DNA of 64,000 nucleotides from Halorubrum hochsteinianum (GCF_023702125.1 NZ_CP098415.1:620001-684000), one strand, 5' to 3'. Counted from the first letter of the stretch, positions 1-9,659 are shown. A program made the numbers and translations. Notes: a model not told the origin generated them from the letters alone.

Positions 1-729
1 GGCGACGCGGTCAGAGATGGACATCGCCTCCTCCTGATCGTGAGTGACGGAGATCGCGGTGACGCCGGCCTCCTTCAGGATGCGGCGGACCTCCTCGCGC
101 ATCTCCACCCGGAGGCGGACGTCGAGGTTCGAGAACGGCTCGTCCAAGAGGAGCACCTCCGGTTCGGGCGCGAGCGACCGCGCGAGGGCGACGCGCTGCT
201 TCTGGCCGCCGGAGAGCTGGTCGGGGGTCTTCTCGCCGTGATCGCTCATCTCGACGAGTTCGAGCAGCTCGTCGACGCGCGCCTCGCTCTCGGCGGCGTC
301 GGCGTCGGTCAGCCCGAACGCGATGTTCTCGCGGACGGAGAGGTGCGGGAACAGCGCGAAGTTCTGGAAGACGATGCCCACGTCGCGTCGCTCCGGCGGG
401 ACGAACGAGCCGTCGCCGGCGACCACGTCGCCGTCGAGCGAGATCCGGCCCTCGGTCGGCTCTTCGAGGCCCGCGATGGTGCGGAGCGTCGTCGTCTTGC
501 CGCAGCCGGAGGGGCCGAGAAACGTCAGCAGCTCGCCGGACTGGACGTCGAGCGAGACGTCGTCGACGGCGGTTTCCGGACCGAACGACTTCGTGACGCC
601 CGACAGCGACAACACCGGGTCCGCGACGGCGTCGTCCGCGTCGTCGGACGCGGCGGTCGCCCGGCGATCGGGCGCGGCGTCCTCCGACTCGACCGAGCGC
701 GTCGTCCCGACTGGTTCAGTGGATGCCAT
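1..729 (-). CDS. ABC transporter ATP-binding protein, Fe3+/FbpC-like (3' end cut off)
   Basis: This is the ATPase subunit of an ABC importer. The first 243 residues are visible and the C-terminus lies beyond the window edge. An acidic N-terminal extension of about 38 residues precedes the domain. Walker A (GPSGCGKTT) is at about 72-80, the Q-loop at Q122, the signature LSGGQ at about 172, Walker B LLLDEP at about 193 and the H-loop His at about 230. The segment [20 protein letters not shown] and the phrase [10 protein letters not shown] match the FbpC/CysA/PotA clade, which carries ferric iron, sulfate or polyamines. The iron assignment rests partly on the TTTAGG-N4-CCTAAA palindrome 53 bases upstream, which resembles DtxR/IdeR-type metal operators. 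No permease or binding protein is visible; they would lie beyond coordinate 1. ABC ATPase is certain, the substrate is inference. Confidence 0.85.
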   Translation of the reverse strand, partial: MASTEPVGTTRSVESEDAAPDRRATAASDDADDAVADPVLSLSGVTKSFGPETAVDDVSLDVQSGELLTFLGPSGCGKTTTLRTIAGLEEPTEGRISLDGDVVAGDGSFVPPERRDVGIVFQNFALFPHLSVRENIAFGLTDADAAESEARVDELLELVEMSDHGEKTPDQLSGGQKQRVALARSLAPEPEVLLLDEPFSNLDVRLRVEMREEVRRILKEAGVTAISVTHDQEEAMSISDRVA

Positions 730-781
730 CGATGAGGGGCGGGCACCGGGCGACCGGCGTCCCGCGGTTGCCGCCACATAC

Positions 782-797
782 TTTAGGAGTACCTAAA
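782..797. promoter_or_regulatory. Palindromic TTTAGG-N4-CCTAAA operator overlapping the ABC gene promoter
   Basis: A 16-base palindrome has perfect 6-base arms (TTTAGG and CCTAAA) around AGTA. It lies 53 bases before the ATPase start at 729 and overlaps the only AT-rich, TATA-like stretch upstream of that gene on the minus strand. The arms resemble DtxR/IdeR/SirR-family half-sites (TTAGG...CCTAA), which in haloarchaea control iron and manganese genes. The palindrome is seen; the regulator is inferred. Confidence 0.6.
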
Positions 798-888
798 AGC
801 GTATCGCTCGCTCTCGCGCCGTCGAAATCGGGAGATTCGAGGCCACGTCGTCCCCGGAATCGTGGCGGTTCGACCGCGCCGCGACCGC

Positions 889-3138
889 TCAGGCGAGTTC
901 TCGGTCGATCACGTCGCGGTGGTCGCGGACCGCGTCGGCCGAGAGCGCGACCGACTCGTCGTCCACCGCGAGCGAGAGCGCGCCGTCCGTCGTCACGGAC
1001 CCGATCCGGAAGACGGGGAGGTCGCCCGCGACGGCCGCGACCGCCTCGGGGTCGGTCGTCTGGACCAGGAGCCGGCCCGGCGTCTCGTCGAAGGCGGCGA
1101 CCCGGTCCGGCAGGGTCGCGTCGACGCCCGCCTCGTCGGTCACGAGTTCAGCGAGCGCGACCGCGAGCCCGCCCTCGCTCACGTCGTGGGCCGCGAGCGT
1201 CGACTCGTGGCGGGCGGCCGCCGCGAGCGACGCGACGAGGCCGCCGAGGCCGTCGGCCGCACCGGAGTCGTCGGGCAGCGTCGGGAACCGGTCGCTCCCG
1301 CCGGCGTGCGCGAGGTACTCGGAGCCGCCGAGGGCGTCCCCGCCGGCCCCGACGAGCAGCAGTTCGGAGTCGGCCGCGCGCTCGGCGTCGAGGGCGGCCG
1401 GCGGGGCCGCGTACCCCCGCCTCGTGCCCAGCACCGCGAGCGTCGGCGTCGGCGGAATCGGCCCCTCGACGCTGTCGTTGTACAGCGAGACGTTGCCGCC
1501 GACGACGGGCGCGTCGAGCGCCGCGCAGGCGTCCGCCAGCCCGTCGACGATCCCCTCGAACGCGCCGTACACGTTCGGCTTCTCTGGGTTGCCGCCGTTG
1601 AGGCAGTCGACCGCGGCCAGCGGGACCGCGCCGGTCGCGGCGAGGTTCGTCGCGTTCTCCAACGCGACCGCGCGAGCGCCCTCGTACGGCGCGACCGCGG
1701 TCCACTTCGGGTTCGCGCCGGACGAGAGCGCGAGCCCGACGCCGTCGGCGTCGCCGGAGCCGTCGCCCGCTCCGGTCCCGTTCTCCGTCTCCCGCATCGC
1801 GAGCAGCGCGGCGTCGTCGCCGGGCTTGACCGCGGTGCGCGTGCCGACCTCGTGGTCGTACTGGCGGTACACCCAGCGCTTGCTCGCGGTCGAGGGGGCC
1901 GAGAGGACGGCCGCGACCGCCTCGTCGAGCGGCGGCTCGTCGTCCGGCAGGTCGCGGTCGGGCTGGCTCGGCGGCTCGCTCGCGAGGTCGTTCATCGGCG
2001 CGCCGTCGGCGAGGAACTCGGCGGGCGCGTCGACGACGGTCTCTGACTCGCCGTCGTCGCCCGCGAACTCGCAGACGTAGTTGCCGTCGGTCACCTCGCC
2101 GATGACCGAGCAGCCGAGGTCGAACCGCTCGGCGAGGTCGCGGACGCGCTCGACGTCCTCGGGCGCGACCTCGTAACACATCCGCTCCTGGCTCTCGGCG
2201 AGCAGGATCTCGGTGGCGTTCATGTTCGGCTCGCGCTGGTGGACGGCGTCGAGGTCGATGCGCGCGCCGAGCCCGCCCTTCGCGACGAGTTCGGAGGACG
2301 CGCCGCCGAGGCCGGCCGCGCCGAGGTCGCGGGCCGACAGGATCAGATCCTCGTCGACGAGCGCCTCGTTACACTCGATCAGCCGCTTCTCCGCGTAGGG
2401 GTCGCCGACCTGGACCGCGGGGCGGTCCTCGGTCTCCGCGTCCTCGGCGAGGTCCTCGCTGGCGAAGGACGCGCCGCCGAGCCCGTCGCGGCCGGTGCCG
2501 TTGCCGACCAAGACGAGCTTGTTGCCCGGTTCCTCGGCGGTCGCCGTCACCAGCCGGTCCTCGTTCGTGACGCCGACGCAGGCGACGTTGACGAGCGGGT
2601 TCCCCTCGTAGCCGGAGTGGAAGGCGACGCTGCCGCCGACGGTGGGGACGCCGATACAGTTACCGTAGTGGGAGATGCCCTCGACGACGCCCTCGAAGAG
2701 GTACCGCGAGCGCTCGCGGTCGAAGCCGCCGAAGTACAGCGAGTCGAGGAGTCCGATCGGGTACGCGCCCATGCTCATCGTGTCGCGGACGATGCCGCCG
2801 ACGCCGGTGGCCGCCCCGTCGAACGGGTCGACGAAGGAGGGGTGGTTGTGGCTCTCGACGCCGAAGGTGACGTAGGTGTCGCCGTAGTCGTCGGCGTCGC
2901 GCTCGGCCGCGGGGGCGTCCGCCGCGTCGGGCTCGGGGAGCGCGAGGACCGCCGCGTCGTCGCCGGGGCCGACGACGACCTGGTCGCCCTCGCTGTCGAA
3001 CGCCGACAGGAGCGGCCGCGAGGAGCGGTACGCGCAGTGCTCGCTCCAGAGGTTCTCGAACAGCGCGGCCTCGGCCGGTGTCGGCTCCCGACCGAGCTCC
3101 GCGACGACGAGCTCGTGGTCCGGGTCGGACAGACTCAT
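889..3138 (-). CDS. purL: Phosphoribosylformylglycinamidine synthase II
   Basis: Converts FGAR, ATP and glutamine-derived ammonia to FGAM in cytoplasmic purine synthesis, working with PurS and PurQ. At 749 residues it is the small, archaeal/Bacillus-type PurL. The N-terminal [17 protein letters not shown] segment, the VGPGDDAAV glycine-rich segment, the [14 protein letters not shown] active-site region and the duplicated second AIRS-like half ([13 protein letters not shown]) are all visible. PurS and PurQ are not in the window. The ATG at 3138 is the natural start. The gene is followed at its 5' side by dispersed element A. Codon use and acidity match the neighbours. Confidence 0.97.
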   Translation of the reverse strand: MSLSDPDHELVVAELGREPTPAEAALFENLWSEHCAYRSSRPLLSAFDSEGDQVVVGPGDDAAVLALPEPDAADAPAAERDADDYGDTYVTFGVESHNHPSFVDPFDGAATGVGGIVRDTMSMGAYPIGLLDSLYFGGFDRERSRYLFEGVVEGISHYGNCIGVPTVGGSVAFHSGYEGNPLVNVACVGVTNEDRLVTATAEEPGNKLVLVGNGTGRDGLGGASFASEDLAEDAETEDRPAVQVGDPYAEKRLIECNEALVDEDLILSARDLGAAGLGGASSELVAKGGLGARIDLDAVHQREPNMNATEILLAESQERMCYEVAPEDVERVRDLAERFDLGCSVIGEVTDGNYVCEFAGDDGESETVVDAPAEFLADGAPMNDLASEPPSQPDRDLPDDEPPLDEAVAAVLSAPSTASKRWVYRQYDHEVGTRTAVKPGDDAALLAMRETENGTGAGDGSGDADGVGLALSSGANPKWTAVAPYEGARAVALENATNLAATGAVPLAAVDCLNGGNPEKPNVYGAFEGIVDGLADACAALDAPVVGGNVSLYNDSVEGPIPPTPTLAVLGTRRGYAAPPAALDAERAADSELLLVGAGGDALGGSEYLAHAGGSDRFPTLPDDSGAADGLGGLVASLAAAARHESTLAAHDVSEGGLAVALAELVTDEAGVDATLPDRVAAFDETPGRLLVQTTDPEAVAAVAGDLPVFRIGSVTTDGALSLAVDDESVALSADAVRDHRDVIDRELA

Positions 3139-3235
3139 TCACTTACGTGGTCACCGAGCCGGTTCTAATGCTTTTCTATACGCACGTTCGTGGTGATCGA
3201 ACCGACCGCGACGCCCGCACGGAACCCAATGCTGT

Positions 3236-3593
3236 GCGGTGGCGCGTGCCGGCGAGCGTGCCGCCGAAGGCGGCCGCGAGTCGCACGCGCGAGGTCGTCG
3301 GGCTCCGCCCGACTGCCAGAGGGACCGGAGGTCCCTCGCTGGAGTCAGTCGCCGGAGCGAAGCGGAGGCGGCTGACGAGGCTGGGGAGGCGTGAGGTGCG
3401 GTGCGGTCGCGGGGCGGGACTCGAAGGGGCAGTCGGGAGGCGGGCACAGACGACGCAAGCACCGCAACGAGGGAGCAAAGCGACCGAGTGAGGAGCGCAG
3501 CGAGTGTGTGCCCGCCTCCCGGCTGGGGCTTCGGCGGTCTCGGCCACACCGTCACCTTCGCAGTAACGAGCAGTCGACTTTCCGACCGCGTTC
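3236..3593 (+). repeat. Dispersed structured intergenic element, copy A
   Basis: One of five related elements in the window, canonical orientation. In order: an outer pair GCGCGTGC/GCACGCGC enclosing an inner hairpin GCCGCC-GAA-GGCGGC; a variable hairpin region containing GTCGGGC-TCC-GCCCGAC; the conserved core GGCTGGGGAGG followed by GGGACTCGAAGGGGCAG; a long stem with 19-base arms at 3430-3448 and 3507-3525 (one G.T pair); the tail CTGGGGCTTCGGCGG; and a degenerate second tail ending near 3593. It lies between the 3' end of the gene at 3618 and the start of purL. It fills the 480-base gap between genes; no gene is supported here. Confidence 0.85.
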
Positions 3594-3617
3594 ACCACAC
3601 CCACACCGACAACCGAA

Positions 3618-3995
3618 TTATACTATAACGACCGACGCGCCGTAGACCAGCACCGTCCCGAGAACACCGATCCCCGCGGCCTTGGCGTTGAGCTTGACCG
3701 CCTTCTTGCGGTCGGCGGCGAGCGCCGCCTCGTCGACGACCTCGCTCGTCCCCTCGCCCACGTCGAAGACGCCGATGCCGGCGAAGCCGATACAGAAGCG
3801 CTCGCGGTACTGTAGCCAGCCCATCGCGGCCCCATAGAGGGGGAACACCGAGAGGGCGAGCGACCACTGCGGCCACGCCAAGGCGACGACCGCCGCGACG
3901 AAGACCGCGGCGAGCGCGAGCGACCCGACGCCGAGGAGGAGCCGCCGCCGCTGTTGGGTCGGTCCGATGTTACAGACGCCCGGTTGATACTCCAT
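3618..3995 (-). CDS. Small membrane protein with CNIG and FC motifs
   Basis: 125 residues from the ATG at 3995. The N-terminus carries CNIGPTQQRRR, followed by two hydrophobic helices (about residues 20-40 and 45-60), then WLQYRERFCIGFAGIGVFDVG, a basic/acidic stretch, and a third hydrophobic helix at the extreme C-terminus. The two cysteines in conserved-looking contexts could face each other near the membrane surface and suggest a redox or metal role, but no function can be assigned. A longer in-frame start at 4088 overlaps the next gene's upstream region and was not chosen. Not in an obvious operon. Confidence 0.75.
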   Translation of the reverse strand: MEYQPGVCNIGPTQQRRRLLLGVGSLALAAVFVAAVVALAWPQWSLALSVFPLYGAAMGWLQYRERFCIGFAGIGVFDVGEGTSEVVDEAALAADRKKAVKLNAKAAGIGVLGTVLVYGASVVIV

Positions 3996-4144
3996 ACCGC
4001 CCGGAGGGGCGGGAGAAGCAAAGCCCCAACGGATCGGGCGGAGCTCCGACTGGGGGTGGTCGCGACCGGGGGAGCCGCGCCCGATCACGGTGATGATCGC
4101 GGAGGGGTGGAAACGGTGAAATGCCCGGCAGCCGAGGTGGACGT

Positions 4145-5194
4145 GTGAAACGGATCCAGCTCGGGAACACCGTCTTCGAGGGCGAGAACGATGTCTACCT
4201 GCTCGACGGCGAGACGACGGCGCTCGTCGACACCGGCGTCGCGCTCCCCGAGGTACGCGAGGAGTTGGTCGACGGCCTCGACGAGTACGGACTCGCCTTC
4301 GCCGACGTGGACGCGGTCGTGCTCACCCACTGGCACCCGGACCACGCGGGGCTGGCGGGCGAGGTTCAGGCCGAGAGCGACGCGGACGTGTACGTCCACG
4401 AGGCGGACGCCGCCCTCGTCGACGGCAGCGAGACGCCGCTCTTCACCGACCGCGACCTCCAGCGCGAGACGTTCGAGCGGTGGGGGATGCCCGACGCCGA
4501 CCGGGAGCGCCTGACGGCGTTCTTCGACGCGGTCAGCGCGGACCTGTCGGGCCGGCCCGCCGACGTGACGACGTTCGGCGACGGCGAGACGATTCGGGCG
4601 GGTGGCGTCGAACTCGAAGCCCTCCACCTGCCCGGCCACACCGCGGGCCTCTCCGGGTTCGCGTTCGACCCGCGGGCGGTGCCGGACCACGAGCCGGTCG
4701 CGGGCGCGGACGCGACCGAGGAGGCGTTCACGGGCGACGCGCTGCTCCCGAAGTACACCCCGAACGTCGGCGGCGCGGACGTGCGCGTCGAGGGCGCGCT
4801 CGCGGCCTACGCCGAGAGCCTCGCGCGGATCGTCGAGCGCGACTTCGACGCCGCCCACCCGGGCCACCGCTGGCGGATCGACGACCCGAGCCGGCGCGCC
4901 GCGACGATCCTCGACCACCACCGCCACCGGACGCGCCGGGTGGTCGGCGTCTTAGACGAGTCGGGACCGGCGACCGCGTGGGAGGTCTCGGCCGAGCTGT
5001 TCGGGTCGCTTGAGGGGATCCACGTCCTCCACGGCCCCGGCGAGGCGTTCTCGCACCTCGATCACCTCGCGGCGGCCGGCGTCGTCGAGCGCGACGGGAC
5101 CGACTACCGCCTCGTCGACCCCGACCCGGACGTGGCGGCGCTGTTCCCGACGACGCCGCTGGACGACCTCGTCGACGGCGGCGAGGACGCGTAG
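4145..5194 (+). CDS. MBL-fold metallohydrolase (glyoxalase II-like)
   Basis: Metallo-beta-lactamase-fold hydrolase, probably binuclear zinc. The metal motif THWHPDHAG is present, followed downstream by LHLPGHTAG, FTGDALL and AHPGH, supplying the expected further His and Asp ligands. The last 90 residues or so form a helical/winged domain (ATILDHHRHRTRRVVGVL... onward) like that of glyoxalase II/LACTB2-type proteins. The GTG at 4145, with a GAGGTGG ribosome site just before it, gives 349 residues. An in-frame ATG at 4121 would add eight residues and cannot be excluded. The physiological substrate is unknown. Confidence 0.88.
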   Translation: MKRIQLGNTVFEGENDVYLLDGETTALVDTGVALPEVREELVDGLDEYGLAFADVDAVVLTHWHPDHAGLAGEVQAESDADVYVHEADAALVDGSETPLFTDRDLQRETFERWGMPDADRERLTAFFDAVSADLSGRPADVTTFGDGETIRAGGVELEALHLPGHTAGLSGFAFDPRAVPDHEPVAGADATEEAFTGDALLPKYTPNVGGADVRVEGALAAYAESLARIVERDFDAAHPGHRWRIDDPSRRAATILDHHRHRTRRVVGVLDESGPATAWEVSAELFGSLEGIHVLHGPGEAFSHLDHLAAAGVVERDGTDYRLVDPDPDVAALFPTTPLDDLVDGGEDA

Positions 5195-5269
5195 TCGGGG
5201 TCCCTCGTCGGTTTCCGGCGCGCTCCGGGTCGGCGAAAGGTATTCGTGCCGGCCGTCGTATTCGGGGAC

Positions 5270-6214
5270 GTGAAGCGGGACGCCCTCGCCGCGGTCGTCG
5301 TCGCCCTCCTCGCGGTCGTCGCGCTCGGCGTCGCGGCCGCGACGCTGGACTCCGCGGTCGACACCGGCAGCGGCGGGTTCGGCGGCGGCGGCGGGGAGTC
5401 CCCGAGCGTCGGTGAGACCGACGGGGACCCGGGCGTGCTCACCTCGCCCGGGGAGTCGGGCGGGCTGTCGACCTCCGGCGTCTGCCTCCCGTCGCTCAGG
5501 GAACCCCCGGCCCTCGCCGCGCTGCTCCTCGGGATGGCGCTGCTCGCCGCCCTGACCTATCGGGACACCGCGTCGCCGTTCGCGAGCCTCGCCGTCTCCG
5601 GCGTGATCGGTGCCCCGATCGGAGTCCTCTTGTGGGTGCTGTCGGCGTGCGGGGCGGCCGGACAGCGCGTCTCGGTGTCGCTCGGCCTCGGCGGCAACGA
5701 GACGGGGCTGTTCCCCGAGGGCGCTCCGGGAGGCGGCGGGTTCGGCGGCGGCGAGGGCGCGGCGTCGACGCCGGAGGCCCTGTTCGCGTTGGTGGTCGTG
5801 GCCGCGATCGTCGCGAGCGTCGCCGTCCTCCTCCTCGCCGGGGGCGACGACGAGACCGGCGGGGAGCGCGCGGATCCCGAACAGCCGGACGAGGAGCCGC
5901 CGGACCTCGGCGCGGTCGGGCGGGCGGCCGGCGAGGCCGCGGACCGGATCGAGTCGTCGGACGCGGACAACGAGGTGTACCGCGCGTGGCGGGACATGAC
6001 CGACGCGCTCGACGTCGACCGCCCCGCCTCCTCGACCCCGGCCGAGTTCGCGACCGCCGCGGTCGACGCCGGCGTCGACGAGGAGCCGGTGACCGCGCTC
6101 ACGGAGGTGTTCGAGCGCGTGCGGTACGGCGGCGAGGACCCGACGGACGACCGCGAGCGCCGCGCCGTCGAGGCGCTGCGCCGGATCGAGGAGCGACACG
6201 GGGGCGACTCGTAG
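5270..6214 (+). CDS. DUF4129 domain membrane protein
   Basis: First gene of a four-gene overlapping operon (5270-8773). An N-terminal hydrophobic segment precedes a Gly/Ser-rich extracellular stretch. Three more helices follow, then an acidic linker, and a C-terminal DUF4129 domain containing EVYRAWRDM and the PAEFA segment. DUF4129 proteins accompany transglutaminase-like and DUF58 proteins in a widespread membrane/cell-surface maturation system of uncertain function. The GTG at 5270 (VKRDALAAVV) is preferred because it starts directly at the signal-like helix; a GTG at 5246 is also in frame. The stop codon overlaps the next GTG by one base. Confidence 0.8.
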   Translation: MKRDALAAVVVALLAVVALGVAAATLDSAVDTGSGGFGGGGGESPSVGETDGDPGVLTSPGESGGLSTSGVCLPSLREPPALAALLLGMALLAALTYRDTASPFASLAVSGVIGAPIGVLLWVLSACGAAGQRVSVSLGLGGNETGLFPEGAPGGGGFGGGEGAASTPEALFALVVVAAIVASVAVLLLAGGDDETGGERADPEQPDEEPPDLGAVGRAAGEAADRIESSDADNEVYRAWRDMTDALDVDRPASSTPAEFATAAVDAGVDEEPVTALTEVFERVRYGGEDPTDDRERRAVEALRRIEERHGGDS

Positions 6215-6768
6215 TGCGCTTCCTCGTCGTCGCTGGCGTGGCCGCCGTCGCCGTCGGCCTCCTCGCGGCGCTCGACCGCGGCGTGGCGGCGGCCATCTCC
6301 CCAACCGCGACCGTCGTCACGCTGATCGGCGTCCTCGGCGTGGTCCAGGGGATCCGATACGCGAACGCGCGCCGGGACCGACGACGGCTGTCGACGGAGC
6401 CGGGGGAACCGGAGCGCCGCGCGCCGGCCGCGGTCCCCGGCGCGGACCTCGACGAGCGGATCGCCCGGGTCGCCAGCCCGGCACCGGGCGGGTACCGGGA
6501 CCGCCGCGACCTCCGCGACCGGATCCGAGGGGTGGCGGTCGAGGCCGTCGCCCGCGACCGCGACTGCTCCCGCGAGGCGGCCGAGGCGGCCGTCGACGGC
6601 GGCACGTGGACGGACGACCCCGTCGCCGCCGCGTTCCTCGACGCGCGGAGCCGGTACCCGCTCCGCGTCCGCCTCTCGGCCACGGTCCGGGGACGCTCGC
6701 GCTACTGGTACGGGCTGCGGGCGGCGATCGACGAGATCGAGCGGACCGAGTCCGGGGGTGCGGCGTGA
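6214..6768 (+). CDS. Membrane protein of the DUF58 operon (DUF7269-like)
   Basis: 184 residues from a GTG that overlaps the upstream TAG by one base. Two N-terminal transmembrane helices (about 1-22 and 27-47) are followed by a charged cytoplasmic region with many Arg and Asp residues, ending in YWYGLRAAIDEIE. This matches my recollection of a haloarchaeal family (DUF7269) lying between DUF4129 and DUF58 genes. Its position and translational coupling suggest it acts with those proteins. No catalytic motif is seen. Confidence 0.8.
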   Translation: MRFLVVAGVAAVAVGLLAALDRGVAAAISPTATVVTLIGVLGVVQGIRYANARRDRRRLSTEPGEPERRAPAAVPGADLDERIARVASPAPGGYRDRRDLRDRIRGVAVEAVARDRDCSREAAEAAVDGGTWTDDPVAAAFLDARSRYPLRVRLSATVRGRSRYWYGLRAAIDEIERTESGGAA

Positions 6769-8213
6769 GCGACTCGCGGGCGGCGGCCGCGTCCGGATCG
6801 GCCGAGTCGGCCGAGTCGAGTGATCCGAGTGACTCGACCGGGCCGAGCGACGACGGGGTCGATGCGGCAGCGATCGACGGGGAAGACGACGCGGCCGCGA
6901 CGGACGAGGGAGAGCGCTCGGACGCGACCTCGATCGACCCGGAACACCGACGGGCGGTCGAGACGGACCGGTGGCTCGGGGTCGCCGGGGCGTCGCTGGC
7001 GCTCGTCGGACTCGGCGTGCTCGTCCGACAGTCGTCGCTGGTGCTCGCGGGCGCGGTCGGCGTCGGGTACGCCGTGTACGCCCGGGCCGGCGACGCGCCG
7101 ACGCCGGCGCTGGCGGTGACGCGGTCGGTGAGCGACGAGAGCCCCGCTCCCGGCGACGAGGTCCGCGTGACCGTTCGCGCCGAGAACGTCGGGGACGCGG
7201 CGCTGACGGACCTCCGGCTCGTCGACGGCGTCCCGCCGGGGCTGGCGGTCGTCGACGGGCCGGCGCGGGTCGCGACCGCGCTGCGGCCGGGGACGGCGGT
7301 CGCGTTCGAGTACACCGTGCGGGCGGCGCGCGGCGACCACGAGTGGGAGCCGCTGACCGCGATCACGCGCGACGCGGCGGGCGCTCGGGAACGCACGACG
7401 GCGCTCGACGCCCCGACGACAGTCGCCTGTACGCCGGGGCTGTCCGCCGGGGGCGACCTCCCCTTACGGGGGCTGACGACCGTCCACCACGGCCGGGTGC
7501 CGACCGACGTCGGCGGTTCCGGCGTCGAGTTCCACGCGACCCGGGAGTACCGCCGGGGCGACCCGCTCAAGCGGGTCGACTGGAACCGCCGGGCGCGGAC
7601 GGGAGAGCTGTCGACCGTCGAACTGCGCGAGGAGCGGTCCGCCACCGTCGTGCTGCTCGTCGACGCCCGCGAGCCGGCGTACGTCGCGCCCGACCCCGAC
7701 GCCGAGACGGCGGTGGAGGCGAGCGTCGCGGCCGCCGGGCAGGCGTTCTCCGCGCTCCTCGACGGCGGCGACCGCGTGGGGATCGCGGCGCTGTCGCCGC
7801 TGGACTGCTGGCTCCCGCCGGGCAGCGGGACCGTCCACGCGGCCCGGGGCCGCGAGACGCTCGCCACCGATCCGGCGCTGGCACCGACCCCGAGCGGCGA
7901 GCGGTTCTACCGGTCGCTGTGGCTCCGGCGGTTCCGGCGGCGGCTCCCGGCCGACGCACAGGTGCTGTTCTTCACGCCGCTCGCGGACGACACCGCGGCG
8001 TCGCTCGCGCGACGGATCGACGCGCACGGCCACCTCGTGACGGTGCTCTCGCCGGACCCCACGGCGACCGGGACGGCCGGCGAGCGGCTGACCGCCTTCG
8101 AGCGCCGCCAGCGGCTGCGGACGCTCCGGTCGGCCGGGATTCGGGTGCTGGAGTGGCGAGACGACGCCTTCCCGGTGGCGGTCGCGGCCGCGACGAGGCG
8201 GTGGTCGCGATGA
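6765..8213 (+). CDS. DUF58 domain protein
   Basis: 482 residues starting at a GTG overlapping the previous TGA by four bases. An acidic Ser-rich N-terminus (about 65 residues) precedes two hydrophobic helices. An Ig/CARDB-like region follows (SPAPGDEVRVTVRAENVG), and then the DUF58 core with the diagnostic EYRRGDPLKRVDWNRRARTG segment and a von Willebrand A-like part (VVLLVDARE). DUF58 proteins normally pair with a MoxR AAA+ ATPase; none is encoded next to this operon. Likely membrane-anchored; the biochemical role is unknown for the family. Confidence 0.9.
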   Translation: MSDSRAAAASGSAESAESSDPSDSTGPSDDGVDAAAIDGEDDAAATDEGERSDATSIDPEHRRAVETDRWLGVAGASLALVGLGVLVRQSSLVLAGAVGVGYAVYARAGDAPTPALAVTRSVSDESPAPGDEVRVTVRAENVGDAALTDLRLVDGVPPGLAVVDGPARVATALRPGTAVAFEYTVRAARGDHEWEPLTAITRDAAGARERTTALDAPTTVACTPGLSAGGDLPLRGLTTVHHGRVPTDVGGSGVEFHATREYRRGDPLKRVDWNRRARTGELSTVELREERSATVVLLVDAREPAYVAPDPDAETAVEASVAAAGQAFSALLDGGDRVGIAALSPLDCWLPPGSGTVHAARGRETLATDPALAPTPSGERFYRSLWLRRFRRRLPADAQVLFFTPLADDTAASLARRIDAHGHLVTVLSPDPTATGTAGERLTAFERRQRLRTLRSAGIRVLEWRDDAFPVAVAAATRRWSR

Positions 8214-8773
8214 GCGGCGCGGTCCGCGAGGAGGGGAACGAGGGAGGCGGGGCGGACGGCGACCGTGCGGACACCGACTTCCACGAGACGGACGCGCGGC
8301 CCCCGACGGCCGCGGTCGTGGCGAGCCTCGCGGCCGCCGGCGTCGCGGCGACCGCGGGCGCGGTCGCGAGTCCGATCGGCGGGGCGCTGCTCGGCGTCGC
8401 CGCGCTCGCGTTTCTCGGCGGCGGGCTCCGGGGGTCGACGCGGGTCCTGACGTGGGGCGCGACGGTCGGCGTGGTCGGCCTCGGGGTCGCCGGGTACCGC
8501 GGCGCGCCCCCCGAGTCGCTGCTCGTCGCCGCGGTCGGGCTGGCGGTCGCGTGGGACGTCGCCGACCACGGCGTCGGCCTCGGCGAGCAGGTCGGACGGG
8601 GCGCGCGGGCCCGGCGGAACGTCGCGGTCCACGCGGGGACGAGCCTACTCGTCGGCTCGGTCGCGGCCGGGCTCGTCTACGGGGTCTCGCTCGCGGTCGG
8701 CGGTGGGCAGCCGGTGGCCGCGCTCGCGCTGCTGCTCGCGGGCGGCATCGCGCTGATCTCGGCGCTTCGGTGA
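8210..8773 (+). CDS. Multi-helix membrane protein of the DUF58 operon (DUF7519-like)
   Basis: 187 residues; its ATG overlaps the DUF58 stop (ATGA). An acidic soluble N-terminus of about 30 residues is followed by alternating Ala/Gly/Val-rich helices, probably five to six, to the C-terminus. It corresponds to the last member of the haloarchaeal DUF4129-DUF7269-DUF58-DUF7519 arrangement as I remember it. The operon appears to end here: 178 bases of GC-rich intergenic DNA follow, containing a short duplicated GCGCGTCGGGAGCC sequence. Confidence 0.8.
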   Translation: MSGAVREEGNEGGGADGDRADTDFHETDARPPTAAVVASLAAAGVAATAGAVASPIGGALLGVAALAFLGGGLRGSTRVLTWGATVGVVGLGVAGYRGAPPESLLVAAVGLAVAWDVADHGVGLGEQVGRGARARRNVAVHAGTSLLVGSVAAGLVYGVSLAVGGGQPVAALALLLAGGIALISALR

Positions 8774-8951
8774 CGGCGCGCGTCGGGAGCCGCGCGTCGG
8801 GAGCCACGCGGGTCGAAAGGGGGCGGGCGGGGCCGTTGGGGTGCGGCGGGCGGGACCGTAGGGGTGCGGCGAGCGAGAGTCGAGCGAGCGCGGCGGCGGC
8901 GCGCCGGCGGAGCTAAACCCTTATGAGCGCGCGGCCGGCAGGTACGGTCGT

Positions 8952-9647
8952 ATGAGCGACCTCCCGGACGACTTCGACTGCACGCTCACCAACTGGGAGT
9001 ACATCTACGGGCTCTGCCGCAACGTCTCCGACGCGGTGAAGCGGGCCGACTTCGAGCCGGACGTGGTCGTCGCCTTGGCCCGCGGCGGCTGGTTCGCGGG
9101 GCGCTGCGTCTGCGACTTCCTCGGGCTCAACGACCTCACCAGCCTCAAGATGGAACACTACGTGGGGACCGCCGAGAAGAGCGGCGAACCCCAGATCCGC
9201 TACCCGATGCCCGAGGGGAGCGTGGAGGGGAAGAACGTCCTGATCATCGACGACATCGCCGACACCGGCGGCTCGATCCGCCGCGCCGAGGAGTACGTCG
9301 AGGAGCGCGACGCGGGCGAGGTCCGCACCGCGACGCTCCAGCTGCTCGGCACCTCCGAGTTCCATCCGGACTTCGTCGGCGAGCGACTCGAACAGTGGAC
9401 GTGGGTCGTCTACCCGTGGAACTTCCTCGAAGACATGATCGACCTCACCGAGGGCGCGATGGAGCGCGCCGACGAGTCGGCGTTCTCACGCGAGGACCTG
9501 CGGCACTACTTAGAGGAGTTCCACGGCATCGGTCGGATCGAGATGGAGGTCGCCCAGCCCGGCCGCCTCGACGAGGTCGTCGAGGAGATGGTGCGGCGGG
9601 ACGTGGCCGAGCCCGTCGGCGACGAGACCTGGGCGCTCGCCGAGTAG
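8952..9647 (+). CDS. Phosphoribosyltransferase family protein
   Basis: 231 residues. The type I PRTase PRPP-binding loop VLIIDDIADTGGSI is at about 96-109, preceded by the VVALARGGWFAGR segment typical of guanine/xanthine PRTases. The C-terminal 80 residues (from about 150) are an acidic helical extension. It probably salvages a purine base using PRPP in the cytoplasm; the base is not determinable. An AACCCTTATG segment 25-35 bases upstream may serve as promoter. The following HD-domain gene starts 12 bases after the stop, suggesting cotranscription and a shared role in nucleotide salvage. Confidence 0.88.
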   Translation: MSDLPDDFDCTLTNWEYIYGLCRNVSDAVKRADFEPDVVVALARGGWFAGRCVCDFLGLNDLTSLKMEHYVGTAEKSGEPQIRYPMPEGSVEGKNVLIIDDIADTGGSIRRAEEYVEERDAGEVRTATLQLLGTSEFHPDFVGERLEQWTWVVYPWNFLEDMIDLTEGAMERADESAFSREDLRHYLEEFHGIGRIEMEVAQPGRLDEVVEEMVRRDVAEPVGDETWALAE

Positions 9648-9659
9648 CCGGTCCGAGCG

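Noticed and set aside
3078-3555. Reading frames over element A as coding genes.
   Set aside because: Arg/Ser/Pro-rich translation in several frames on both strands, unlike the acidic proteome, and repeated at the other four element sites.
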